64,000 nucleotides of DNA, from NCBI RefSeq assembly GCF_945956965.1, contig NZ_CAMFJS010000021.1, positions 26,740 through 90,739 of the forward strand, written 5' to 3'. How positions within the stretch are numbered: position 1 is the stretch's first letter; every line of letters starts with the position of its first letter. Position numbers and translations under genes: made by a program. Positions 26,992 to 35,386 of the stretch are shown in pieces. This stretch comes from an uncultured Roseateles sp. (GTDB lineage Bacteria > Pseudomonadota > Gammaproteobacteria > Burkholderiales > Burkholderiaceae_C). A model generated the notes under the pieces. It did no database searches, was not told where the DNA came from, and saw nothing but the letters and a program-made list of their open reading frames with translations.

Positions 26992-27732
26992 ATGGCCCAG
27001 CAAATCAATCTACTCACCCCCATTCTGCTTGCGCCGAAACGCTATTTCTCGGCCCTGACCATGGTGCAGGCCATGGCCATGCTGCTGGCGGCCACGCTGG
27101 CCCTGTGCCTGTGGCTGAACCTGCAAGCCCAGCAGTCCAAGCGCGACTTTGCCCAAGCCCAGGCCCGCGCCGCCCTTGAGTTGCAAACCCTGACGCAAGC
27201 CCTGGCTGCCTTGCCGCCGCCGGTGGACCCCAAGCAATTGGCCCAACAGATTCAACAGTTGGAACTCTCCAACCATGCGCAGTTCCTGACCCTCAACATC
27301 CTCAATGGCGGCTTGGCGGCAGAAGGCTATCGGCATTCCGATCTGCTCAAGTCCCTGGCACAGACCGTGCCGTCCAGCGTCTGGCTGGCTTCACTGCGCT
27401 GGACGCCGGGGCAGCTGGAGCTCAATGGCGCGACCCTGGACCCAGTGGCCCTGCGCACCTGGCTGGAACGCCTGGCCGGGCAGCCCCTCCTGGCTGGCTT
27501 GCAACTGGGCTCGGTGAAAGTTGAGAAATGGGGGGCCGATGGGCCGCCAAGCGCCGATGGCAATGACCCCGGCACTGCCGCCGCACCGGCTGCCTGGCTG
27601 AGCCCCTCCACCCCAAAGCCGCGACTCGGTTTGGCGGTATGGTCCTTCCGCGTGGTCAGCGCCTTGCCCGTACAGGCCAACAAGCTGGGCGCTCCCGGCG
27701 CCACCGAGCTCAAAGCGGGCAGCACACCATGA
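26992..27732 (+). CDS. PilN-like MSHA biogenesis protein
   Basis: 246 residues from ATG 26992. The N-terminus AQQINLLTPILL matches the INLL motif by which PilN binds PilM; one membrane helix (about 25-43) and a periplasmic coiled-coil stretch follow. The C-terminal globular part has SVWLASLRWTPGQLELNGATLDPVALRTWLERL, typical of PilN. Corresponds to the second MshI-type protein of Vibrio operons. Its TGA overlaps the next ATG. Confidence 0.87.
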   Translation: MAQQINLLTPILLAPKRYFSALTMVQAMAMLLAATLALCLWLNLQAQQSKRDFAQAQARAALELQTLTQALAALPPPVDPKQLAQQIQQLELSNHAQFLTLNILNGGLAAEGYRHSDLLKSLAQTVPSSVWLASLRWTPGQLELNGATLDPVALRTWLERLAGQPLLAGLQLGSVKVEKWGADGPPSADGNDPGTAAAPAAWLSPSTPKPRLGLAVWSFRVVSALPVQANKLGAPGATELKAGSTP

Positions 27733-28544
27733 TGGCAGGCAACAAAACCCTGAAGCGCTGGCAGAGCACTTGGCAAAGCTGGGCCAAGCGCATCGACGCG
27801 CTCAGCCTGCGCGAACGCGCCTTCATTTTTCTATGCCTGGCCGCCATCTTGATTGCCCTGGCCGACAGCTTGGTGCTCACCCCCCTTAAGCTCGAAGCGC
27901 AGACGCAGGCCAAGGCCCAGCTCAAGCAAAACCAGGACCTCAAGTTGCTGCGGGATCAGTTCAGCGCAGCAGCCGCACCGCTGGCCGCCAGCGGTGCCGC
28001 AGGCAGCCAGGATGAAAGCAGCCAACTCAAGGCCAGGTTGGCCGCCGCCCAGCAACAGCAGGCACAGCTGCGACTCGCCGTAGATGCCGGCTTCAAGAAC
28101 CTGCTGCAAAGCCAGGCGCCACTGAGTCAGACAGGCAAGGCCGGGAGCCAGCAGCAGCCACCCCAGCAACTGGCTGAGCTCTTGGCCACCCTGCTCAAGC
28201 AACACCCTGGCCTGAGCTTGCTCAAGCTGGCCAGCCTGCCCGAAGGCCAAGGCCCCGCTCAGTTCGCCAGCAACGGCAGCAAGAACAACAGCGCGGCTGC
28301 GGCCCCAACCGCGGCCAATGCCGCCAGCGCCCCCGGCCCCGAGAGTTTGGCGATCCCTTTGACTTGGCAGGGACTGGAATTGCAAATCACCGGCGAATAT
28401 CTGGATCAAATGCGCTATCTGCGCCAGCTTGAATTGGCCCTGCCCCGCCTGCACTGGGGCGAGATGCGCCTGTGGTCGCAGGGGGACGGCAAGCCGGTGC
28501 TCCTGCAGGTGCAAGTGTTTCTCCCCAAGGCTCGCGCATCATGA
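27729..28544 (+). CDS. mshJ: PilO-like MSHA biogenesis protein MshJ
   Basis: 271 residues from ATG 27729 (ATG 27732 possible). Short cytoplasmic N-terminus, one membrane helix (about 28-45, FIFLCLAAILIALADSLV), a Gln/Ala-rich coiled coil (about 50-150), then a ferredoxin-like PilO domain that includes PLTWQGLELQITGEYLDQMRYLRQLE. It pairs with the PilN-like protein to link the platform to the secretin. Overlaps both neighbours by 4 bases. Confidence 0.87.
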   Translation: MMAGNKTLKRWQSTWQSWAKRIDALSLRERAFIFLCLAAILIALADSLVLTPLKLEAQTQAKAQLKQNQDLKLLRDQFSAAAAPLAASGAAGSQDESSQLKARLAAAQQQQAQLRLAVDAGFKNLLQSQAPLSQTGKAGSQQQPPQQLAELLATLLKQHPGLSLLKLASLPEGQGPAQFASNGSKNNSAAAAPTAANAASAPGPESLAIPLTWQGLELQITGEYLDQMRYLRQLELALPRLHWGEMRLWSQGDGKPVLLQVQVFLPKARAS

Positions 28545-29104
28545 GCATGAAGCCCAAGACCAACACCAAGGCCAGCATCTGGCTGAGCCTGATCGGCATG
28601 CTCAGCGGCCAAGCCATCGTGCCGACACAGGCATTGGCACAAGCCAAGGCGGTGCCGGCGGCATCAGCCTCAGCTACCGCCCCCAGCAGCCGCGACGACT
28701 TGCGCGACCCCAGCGCCTGGCCGGCAGAGCTGCGCAGCCCAGCACCTGGCTCGGCAGACACCGGCAGCGATGACGACGGCAAGCGGGCGGTGCAGCACAT
28801 CACCATCCGCGAGGGCAAAGCCTTTGTCGTGGCCGGCGGCCGCTTGCTGCCGGTGGGCGCCAAGCTGGGTGATGCCACCATCGTGCGGATTGATAGCCAG
28901 GCCGTCTGGCTGCGCGATGGCCGCGGCACCCGCCGCGAAGCCATCTATCCCGGCATTGATAAGCACGCCGCCGTGGACCCGGTGCCGGGCAGTGCCGCCC
29001 CGCGCGCGCCCAAGCCAGCCGCCAAGCCTCGCCCAAGAACACCCAGCCCCAGCGCCACCATGAATTCGACGACACCCAGCGCCAACCTCCAGGAGAAACC
29101 ATGA
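28541..29104 (+). CDS. mshK: PilP/GspC-like MSHA biogenesis protein MshK
   Basis: 187 residues from ATG 28541. N-terminal membrane segment or signal (ASIWLSLIGMLSGQAIV, cleavage perhaps after ALAQA), a linker, then a small beta domain that includes GKAFVVAGGRLLPVGAKLGD and VRIDSQAVWLRDGRGTRREA, typical of MshK/PilP. A Pro/Ala/Ser-rich tail ends the protein. It is thought to join the inner-membrane complex to the MshL secretin. Stop overlaps the mshL start. Confidence 0.83.
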   Translation: MSMKPKTNTKASIWLSLIGMLSGQAIVPTQALAQAKAVPAASASATAPSSRDDLRDPSAWPAELRSPAPGSADTGSDDDGKRAVQHITIREGKAFVVAGGRLLPVGAKLGDATIVRIDSQAVWLRDGRGTRREAIYPGIDKHAAVDPVPGSAAPRAPKPAAKPRPRTPSPSATMNSTTPSANLQEKP

Positions 29105-30987
29105 AGCTCAGGCGCCATCACTCAACTAGCCCCCGCCTTGCCAGCGCCTTCGCCCCCAGCATGGCGCTCACGGCACTGCTGGCCCTGCTCTTGGGCGGCT
29201 GCGCCGACAAGCCTTTGCAACTGGCACAGCCCCGCACCGAATTGCGCGATGAACTCGACGCGGCCAATGCCGCCAACAAGGCCAATGCCGCCCGAGCCGC
29301 TGCGGCCGCCAGTGCCAACGCAGCAGCAGCCGCCGCAATACCCGCACCCGCGCCGGTGCCCGCCGCCCCGCCCGAGCCGCGCTTCGATCTGGTCGTCAAC
29401 GGCGCGCCGGTGCGCGATGTCTTTCTCTCGCTCGTCACCGACACCCGTTACAGCATGCTGGTGCACCCGTCGGTGAACGGCTCGCTGTCGGTCACGCTCA
29501 AAGGCGTCACCGTGCGCGAAGCATTGGAGTCGCTGCGCGAGGTCTACGGCTACGACTTCAAGTTTGATGGCCGCCGCATCACCGTCTTCCCGCCCGCCAT
29601 GCAGACTCGCATCTTCACGGTCAACTATCTGCAGCAGCAGCGTGTGGGCCGCAGCGAGTTGCGCGTCAGCTCAGGCGCCGGGCAGAGCAGCAGCTCGGGC
29701 GGCACAGGCACCACCACAGGCAGCAACGGCAGCAGCGCGAGTAGCAACAACGCTGCCGGCCTGCCTCAGCAGCAGGAAAGCTCCCACGTCGCCACCAGCA
29801 CCAAGAACGACTTCTGGGCCGACACCACCGCCGCCTTGCGTTCTCTGATCGGCACCGAGGGCGGCCGCAATGTGATCGCCAGCCCGCAGGCCGGCACCAT
29901 TGCTGTTCGTGCCATGCCGGACGAAATGCGCGCCGTCGAAACCTTTTTGCGCAGCACCAAACTGGCGGTGGAACGCCAGGTGATGCTGGAAGCCAAGATC
30001 GTGGAAGTGGAATTGCGCGAGGGCTTCCAGAGCGGCATCGACTGGTCGGTGCTGGGCAAGAACGGCTCTATCGGCCAGACCAGCATCAGCCCCAGCATTC
30101 CGACCGGCGTGAACACCATCGTCAATCCGCTGGTCAGCAATAGCAATGGCTTGCCGGTGATGTCCACCGCCATTCCCAATCCCAACTGGCCCGATCTGGT
30201 GCCCATGCTGTCCCCCGGCGGTGGCGCCTTCGGCATGGCCTTGTCGCGGGGCAACTTCCAGGGCTTGCTGAGTTTTCTGGAAAGCCACGGGGACACCCAA
30301 ATCCTCTCCAGCCCGCGCGTGGCCACGCTGAACAATCAAAAGGCGGTGCTCAAGGTCGGTTCGGATGACTACTACGTCACCGGCATCTCGGGCGGCAACA
30401 ACACGAACACCAATAACAACACCAACACCAATAACAACACGCCCACCGTTCCCACGCTGACGCTCACGCCCTTCTTCTCCGGCATCGCGCTCGATGTCAC
30501 GCCGCAGATCGACGAAGAGAACATGATCACCCTGCACATCCACCCGGCGGTGACCTCGGTGACCGAAAAGGTCAAGCAGATTGATCTGGGCACGCTGGGC
30601 AACTTCCGCCTGCCGCTGGCCTCCAACAGCATGAATGAAACCGACACGGTGGTGCGCATCCCCGACGGTTACATCGTGGCCATCGGCGGCCTGATGCAGA
30701 TGGAATCCAACCGCAAGGGCTCGGGCCTGCCCGGTGCCGACAGCAATCCCGTCACCGGCACCCTGTTCGGCAACCGCGCCAATAGCGGCCGCAAGCGGGA
30801 GTTGATTGTGCTGATCAAGCCCAGCATCATCCGCAGCGCGGAAGACTGGGAACAGCACAACCGCGCCGCGTCAATGGCGCTGTCGGACATGGACGAAAAA
30901 GCGCGGCGGGTGATTACCGTCAATGGCAGCCGCAACAGCAGTCCTGAGAGTACCGGCGATCAAACAGCGCCGGCCAAAAAGCACTGA
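29101..30987 (+). CDS. mshL: MSHA outer-membrane secretin MshL
   Basis: 628 residues. Lipoprotein signal with lipobox LLGGC (Cys34). An Ala/Pro-rich linker (about 55-95) leads to a STN domain (FDLVVNGAPVRDVFLSLV), then N-domains and the secretin core (VMLEAKIVEVELREGFQSGI, ILSSPRVATLNNQKAVLKVG, the VRIPDGYIVAIGGLM segment, KRELIVLIKPSII). It forms the outer-membrane pore through which the pilus passes. A Ser/Gly/Thr linker near 195-220 and an Asn/Thr repeat near 435-447 are low-complexity inserts. Confidence 0.95.
   Translation: MKLRRHHSTSPRLASAFAPSMALTALLALLLGGCADKPLQLAQPRTELRDELDAANAANKANAARAAAAASANAAAAAAIPAPAPVPAAPPEPRFDLVVNGAPVRDVFLSLVTDTRYSMLVHPSVNGSLSVTLKGVTVREALESLREVYGYDFKFDGRRITVFPPAMQTRIFTVNYLQQQRVGRSELRVSSGAGQSSSSGGTGTTTGSNGSSASSNNAAGLPQQQESSHVATSTKNDFWADTTAALRSLIGTEGGRNVIASPQAGTIAVRAMPDEMRAVETFLRSTKLAVERQVMLEAKIVEVELREGFQSGIDWSVLGKNGSIGQTSISPSIPTGVNTIVNPLVSNSNGLPVMSTAIPNPNWPDLVPMLSPGGGAFGMALSRGNFQGLLSFLESHGDTQILSSPRVATLNNQKAVLKVGSDDYYVTGISGGNNTNTNNNTNTNNNTPTVPTLTLTPFFSGIALDVTPQIDEENMITLHIHPAVTSVTEKVKQIDLGTLGNFRLPLASNSMNETDTVVRIPDGYIVAIGGLMQMESNRKGSGLPGADSNPVTGTLFGNRANSGRKRELIVLIKPSIIRSAEDWEQHNRAASMALSDMDEKARRVITVNGSRNSSPESTGDQTAPAKKH
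30406..30441 (+). repeat. two 18-bp tandem repeats inside mshL
   Basis: Two near-identical 18-base units (30406-30423 and 30424-30441), encoding an Asn/Thr-rich NTNNNT repeat in a secretin loop. Length changes by slippage would stay in frame. Confidence 0.75.
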
Positions 30988-31010
30988 GAAGGAGTGGCCA
31001 CCCTGGCCGC

Positions 31011-31037
31011 TGAGGCCACTGAGGCCACTGAGGCCAC
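31011..31037. repeat. three copies of a 9-bp unit downstream of mshL
   Basis: TGAGGCCAC is repeated three times without interruption, between the mshL stop and the end of the convergent binding-protein gene. A GGCCGC/GCGGCC hairpin (31041-31046 with 31054-31059) follows directly and may act with it as the mshL transcription end; there is no T tract. Confidence 0.7.
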
Positions 31038-31065
31038 TTTGGCCGCATTCTTCGCGGCCTCCACC

Positions 31066-31890
31066 TCAACGCGCCGCTGTCGGGAAGAAAAGCTGCTCAC
31101 CCGCAATCTTGTAGCTGGCAATCTGCGCCTGCCCCTTGGCTGAGACCAGCCAATCGGCCAAGGCTTGCGCCTCCTTGAGCTTGATGTGCGGGTGCTTGGC
31201 GGGGTTGACCACGATCACGCCGTAGGGGTTGTAGAGCCGCGCATCGCCCTCCACCAAAACAGCCAAATCACCGCGGTTCTTGGTGAAGGCAGCCCAGGTG
31301 CCACGATCCGCCAGCACATGGGCGTTCAAGGCCGCCGCCATATTCAAGGCCGGGCCCATGCCGCAGCCGCACTGCCGATAGCGCTGCGCCAGGCTTTGTA
31401 CCGGATCCACATTGATGGCCTGCCACAGGCGCAGCTCGGCCGCATGAGTGCCGCTTTTGTCGCCGCGCGAGACAAAGCTCTGCGCGCTGGCGCCGGGCAA
31501 CTTGGCCAGGGCTTGCAGCACATCGCGGCCACGCAGACCCGCGGGGTCGCTGGCCGGGCCGATCAGCACAAAATCATTCGCCATCACCGGCATGCGCTTG
31601 AGGCCAAAGCCCTCGGCCACAAACTTCTCCTCAGCCGCCACATCGTGGACCAGCACCACATCGGCATCCCCGCGCCGCGCCAGGTCCAAGGCCTGACCCG
31701 TGCCCAGGGCCACCACCTTGACCTGGATGCCGGTGTCGGCGGTGAAGCGCGGCAGCAAATGGGCGAACAAGCCCGACTGCTCGGTGGAGGTGGTGGAGGC
31801 GAGCACGATGGACTCTGCCGCAGACACCAAGCCGCTCCCCGCCAGCAGCAGGCTGCCCAAAACCGTGGTCAAAAAAAGTTTGCGCTTCAA
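31066..31890 (-). CDS. tupA: tungstate-type ABC transporter substrate-binding protein (TupA-like)
   Basis: 274 residues. The best start is TTG at 31890, whose TG are shared with the TGA stop of the ATPase gene (TTGA). Signal peptide at about 1-24. The ASTTSTEQSGLF motif is the oxyanion-binding segment of TupA, and GCGMGPALNMAA sits where TupA proteins have a Gly-Met-Gly-x-x-Leu-Asn-Met segment. It captures tungstate in the periplasm. Molybdate or another oxyanion cannot be excluded from sequence. Confidence 0.88.
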   Translation of the reverse strand: MKRKLFLTTVLGSLLLAGSGLVSAAESIVLASTTSTEQSGLFAHLLPRFTADTGIQVKVVALGTGQALDLARRGDADVVLVHDVAAEEKFVAEGFGLKRMPVMANDFVLIGPASDPAGLRGRDVLQALAKLPGASAQSFVSRGDKSGTHAAELRLWQAINVDPVQSLAQRYRQCGCGMGPALNMAAALNAHVLADRGTWAAFTKNRGDLAVLVEGDARLYNPYGVIVVNPAKHPHIKLKEAQALADWLVSAKGQAQIASYKIAGEQLFFPTAAR

Positions 31891-32591
31891 AACATCTCCC
31901 CTCGCAGAAACTGATCGGCCGCCGCAGGCAGCGGCGCGCCAAAAAACTGCGCCACCGGCGCATCGGCCAAGACCTGCCCTTCATGAAGATACAGCACCCG
32001 GGTCGCCAAGCGCTTGGCCTGGCCGAGATTGTGGGTGCTCATCACCATGCTGAGGCCCTCGGCCGCAAAGCCTTCGATGACGCGCTCCACCTCGCGCCGT
32101 GCGCCTGGGTCCAGATGCGCCGTGGGCTCATCCAAAAACAGCAAGTCCGCTTGCAATGCCCAGGCCCGCGCCAGTGCCAGGCGTTGGCGCTGGCCGCCGG
32201 ACAAGCTGCAGGCATCACGCCCGGCCAATGCTTGCAAGCCCACGCGCTGCAAGGCGGCATGCGCCCGCTCAGCCCGCTCCTCGGCGGCCACGCCCGCCAG
32301 CCACAAGGCCAGGCGCAGATTGCGCTGCACCGACAAACGCAAGAAAAAAGGCTGCTGAAACACCATGGCCTGGCGCGGCAGCCGGCCCAGGCCCGGCAGC
32401 TGATGCAAGACTCGCCCCTCAGCAGGCAAAAGCCCGTGCAGCAGGCGCAGCAAGCTGGTCTTGCCCGCCCCGTTCGCGCCGATCAGCGCCAGCCGCTCCC
32501 CAGCATGCAGGCGCAGCTGGCAAGGTGCGAGCACCTGCCGCCCGCCCAGGCTCAGGCCGGGATGATTGAGTTCCAACAAGAGCGCGCTCAT
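31887..32591 (-). CDS. tupC: ABC transporter ATP-binding protein (TupC-like)
   Basis: 234 residues from ATG 32591, overlapping the permease stop by 4 bases. Walker A GANGAGKT (38-45), signature LSGGQRQRLALARA (130-143), Walker B LLFLDEPTAHLD (150-161), and the H-loop in MSTHN. It hydrolyses ATP for the TupA/TupB importer. Confidence 0.92.
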   Translation of the reverse strand: MSALLLELNHPGLSLGGRQVLAPCQLRLHAGERLALIGANGAGKTSLLRLLHGLLPAEGRVLHQLPGLGRLPRQAMVFQQPFFLRLSVQRNLRLALWLAGVAAEERAERAHAALQRVGLQALAGRDACSLSGGQRQRLALARAWALQADLLFLDEPTAHLDPGARREVERVIEGFAAEGLSMVMSTHNLGQAKRLATRVLYLHEGQVLADAPVAQFFGAPLPAAADQFLRGEMF

Positions 32592-33292
32592 GTGGCAACT
32601 CCCCGCGCTTGGGCCTTGAGCAAGAGTGCGCTGAACCCGTTGAGCAGACCCACCACCACGAGCAAGGTCAAGCCCAAAGCAATGGCCCGAGGCAGATCGC
32701 CCTTGCTGGTTTCCAGCGCGATCGAGGTGGTCATGACCCGGGTGAAGCCCTCGATATTGCCGCCCACCACCATCACCGCGCCCACTTCCGAGATGGCGCG
32801 TCCAAAAGCGCTCAGCAACACCACCAGCAGCGCACTGCGCTGATGCCAGACCAGCAGCAGCGCGGCCTGCGAAGCGCTGGCGCCCAGCGAGCGCAGCTGC
32901 TCGCCACCCTCCTCCATGGCTTCGGCCAAGCGAGACCGGGCTAAAGCCGCCACCACAGGCAGGATCAGCACCGCCTGCGCCAGCACCATGGCCCAAGGCG
33001 TGAACAACAAACCCCAATGCCCCAAGGGCCCGGAGCGCGATAGCAGCAAGTACACCATCAAGCCCACCAGCACCGAGGGCAGCGCCAGCCCGGTGTTGAG
33101 CAACAAAACCCAGGCTTGGCGCCAGCGCGAGGCCTGCGGCAAGGCCGCCAGCCATGCCGCCAGCGGCAAGCCCAGCAGCGTGGCCAAGACGCAGGCGCTG
33201 CCGCTGACCAGCAAGCTCAGCGCCAACACGCGCAGCAGCGGGCCATCGGCCTGGGCCAACAAACTCAGCGCCTGAGCCAGGGTGTCAAGCAT
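32588..33292 (-). CDS. tupB: ABC transporter permease (TupB-like)
   Basis: 234 residues with about five membrane segments. The EEGGEQLRSLGASASQAALLLVWHQ stretch is the cytoplasmic EAA loop; RAISEVGAVMVVGGNIEGFTRVMTTSI is typical of TupB/WtpB-type permeases. It forms the membrane channel of the tungstate importer. Start overlaps the end of the EamA gene by 8 bases, so the four genes probably form one minus-strand operon. Confidence 0.92.
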   Translation of the reverse strand: MLDTLAQALSLLAQADGPLLRVLALSLLVSGSACVLATLLGLPLAAWLAALPQASRWRQAWVLLLNTGLALPSVLVGLMVYLLLSRSGPLGHWGLLFTPWAMVLAQAVLILPVVAALARSRLAEAMEEGGEQLRSLGASASQAALLLVWHQRSALLVVLLSAFGRAISEVGAVMVVGGNIEGFTRVMTTSIALETSKGDLPRAIALGLTLLVVVGLLNGFSALLLKAQARGVAT

Positions 33293-34160
33293 GGCTGCGT
33301 GGCTTGATCAGGCCCAAGGCCAAGGCCGTGCCCAACAAGACGATGGCGCAGCCCGCCGCCATGTGCAGGGTGAACAACTCACCCAGGAACAAGAAGCCCC
33401 ACAGCACTGCAAAAACAGGGATCAAAAAGGTCACGGCAATCGTGTTGGTGGGGCCGATGCGGCTCATCAAGCGGAAATACAGCAAATAGGCCAAGGCCGA
33501 GCACAGCAGGCCCAACATCAACACGCCCAGCCAGGCCTTGGCACTGGGCTGAGTCTCTGGCCAGTAAAACAGCGCGGGCAAGGCCAGCAGCAACGCCGCG
33601 AACACCTGGCTGCCGGTGGCGACCGTCAGGGGCTGGAGTTGCACCGTGTAACGCTTGCTGAAGTTAGCAGCCAGGCCGTAGCAGAAGGTGGCCAGCAGGC
33701 AAGCCGCCAAGGCCCAGCCGCTGCCGCCGGGCTTGAAGGTGGCCTTGTCCCAGGCCAGAAACAAGACACCCGCGAAACCCAGAGCCAGGCCCAGCACACG
33801 CCAGCCACTCAGGCCCTGACGCAGCCAAGCCCAGGCGATCAGCGCCCCCCACAGCGGGGTGGTGGCATTGAGGATGCTGGACAGGCCCGCCGTGATCGAC
33901 AGCGCCGCAAAGCTGAAGAGGGCAAAGGGAATGGCGCTGTTCAGCAGGCCGACCACCAGCAGCGGCTTCCACGCACGCCGCAATTCCCCCAGGCCCTGAC
34001 GCGCCGCCAAGAGCGGCAGCAAGGCCAGGCTGGCCACCGACACCCGCAAGGCCGCCATCACCAGCGGCCCAAACTCATGGGCGCCCAAACGCATGAACAA
34101 GAAAGAGGCGCCCCAAATGGCGGCCAAGGTCAATAACTCAAACAGATCAAGGGATTTCAT
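33285..34160 (-). CDS. EamA/DMT-family transporter
   Basis: 291 residues from ATG 34160 (ATG 34205 would add a poor N-terminus). About ten hydrophobic segments in two EamA halves; IWGASFLFMRLGAHEFGPLVMAALR is the typical first-repeat start. Members export metabolites such as amino acids or nucleosides; the substrate is unknown. It leads the tup genes, but a functional link to tungstate is not evident. Confidence 0.88.
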   Translation of the reverse strand: MKSLDLFELLTLAAIWGASFLFMRLGAHEFGPLVMAALRVSVASLALLPLLAARQGLGELRRAWKPLLVVGLLNSAIPFALFSFAALSITAGLSSILNATTPLWGALIAWAWLRQGLSGWRVLGLALGFAGVLFLAWDKATFKPGGSGWALAACLLATFCYGLAANFSKRYTVQLQPLTVATGSQVFAALLLALPALFYWPETQPSAKAWLGVLMLGLLCSALAYLLYFRLMSRIGPTNTIAVTFLIPVFAVLWGFLFLGELFTLHMAAGCAIVLLGTALALGLIKPRSHA

Positions 34161-34353
34161 CGCTGCGGCTCGGAGAACGGAGGCGAAGCATACTGCCGCG
34201 CGCAAGCCGGGCGCTTCGGCGACACGGACTGCTTCCCGGCGGCCAGTGACGAGGTCGCGTCGGTGCGCTGGGTTCTAGCCTGGGATGCGCTTCGCGTGAG
34301 CCTTCCCCCTGCTCGCGCCAGGCACCGTTGAGAACTCAGGTTATTCTTTCTGA

Positions 34354-35211
34354 ATGAGACTTCCAGCCCGCCGCCCCATGCTCGCCTTCTTTCTGCTTGT
34401 CGCCGCGCTGCTGGCCTGGCTACCCCAGCTCGATGGTCTCGCCAAGGAGCAGGTGGATGCGGGCTTGAAGCGCGCCTTGATCAGCTTCGCCACGGCACGC
34501 ACGCTCAATGGTGTGGTGTCCACGCTGCAAGAAACCACCCTGTCGTTTCAGCCCATGGGCGTGGGTCTCACCACAGCGCCTGGCCAGGTCTTGGACCCAA
34601 TCAATGATTTGATTGAGCAGTTCTCGGGCCTCATGCTGGGCGCCACGGTGTCCTTCGGGATTCAAAAAGCCCTGCTGGCTATTGGTGCGCACAGCCTGGT
34701 CAAAAGCTTGGTCAGCCTGGCGCTGCTGGCCGCGGCAGTGGTCGTCGCTCTGCGCTGGCCACTGCCGCGGCTTGCCCGCGTGTTCTTGATTGCTTTGCTG
34801 CTCACGCGCTTCGCCGTGCCCCTGACGGTGCTGGGCAGCGATGCCGTGTTCAATACCTTTTTGAAAGACGACTATCAGTCCAGCCAGCAAGGGCTGGAAC
34901 TCTCTGCAGGAGCCCTGCAGGGGCAAGGCCGCGCCGCCGAGTTACAGGCGGGCACAGGGCAAGAGCGCTCCATGCTGGACAAACTGAAGCAGGCGGCCAC
35001 GCTGCCCGATGTTCGCGCCTTTGTTGAGCGAATCAAGCAGACCGCCGAACAAGCCGTCCAACATCTGATTCAACTGATCGTGGTGTTTCTGCTTCAAACC
35101 CTGCTCGTGCCCCTGCTGCTGCTTTGGCTGATGGGCGCTGCCGCCCGCGCCGTGCTTGGCTCGGCGGCCAGTGCCGCATGGGCGCCGGCCAGGCAAGCTG
35201 ACACGCGCTAA
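34354..35211 (+). CDS. unidentified inner-membrane protein
   Basis: 285 residues, not recognised. Hydrophobic N-terminal segment (about 9-24, signal or anchor), a polar loop, two close helices (about 110-155), a polar loop of about 85 residues and a C-terminal helix (about 237-262). Residues 27-62 form an amphipathic stretch starting GLAKEQVDAGLKRALISFATARTLNGVVSTLQ. It stands alone between a minus-strand operon and an unrelated plus-strand gene. No catalytic motif was seen. Confidence 0.7.
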   Translation: MRLPARRPMLAFFLLVAALLAWLPQLDGLAKEQVDAGLKRALISFATARTLNGVVSTLQETTLSFQPMGVGLTTAPGQVLDPINDLIEQFSGLMLGATVSFGIQKALLAIGAHSLVKSLVSLALLAAAVVVALRWPLPRLARVFLIALLLTRFAVPLTVLGSDAVFNTFLKDDYQSSQQGLELSAGALQGQGRAAELQAGTGQERSMLDKLKQAATLPDVRAFVERIKQTAEQAVQHLIQLIVVFLLQTLLVPLLLLWLMGAAARAVLGSAASAAWAPARQADTR

Positions 35212-35386
35212 TGCCCCGCATTAAGCGCCTCTGCCAAGTGATCAGCCAGGGCATCGCGACCGGTTCATGAGCATCGCGGACTGAGGCTTGGCTGCGGCCA
35301 GAGTCCTCGGCAAGATTTGGCGCACAAGGCATTCCATCGTCCGGCCCCTCAAGGCGGCGCCGAGCTGAGTCTGTTAAATTGGCCCG

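Noticed and set aside
30938..31065. TGAGGCCAC repeats as a CRISPR-like array
   Set aside because: Units are only 9 bases and directly abutting, with no spacers and no cas genes.
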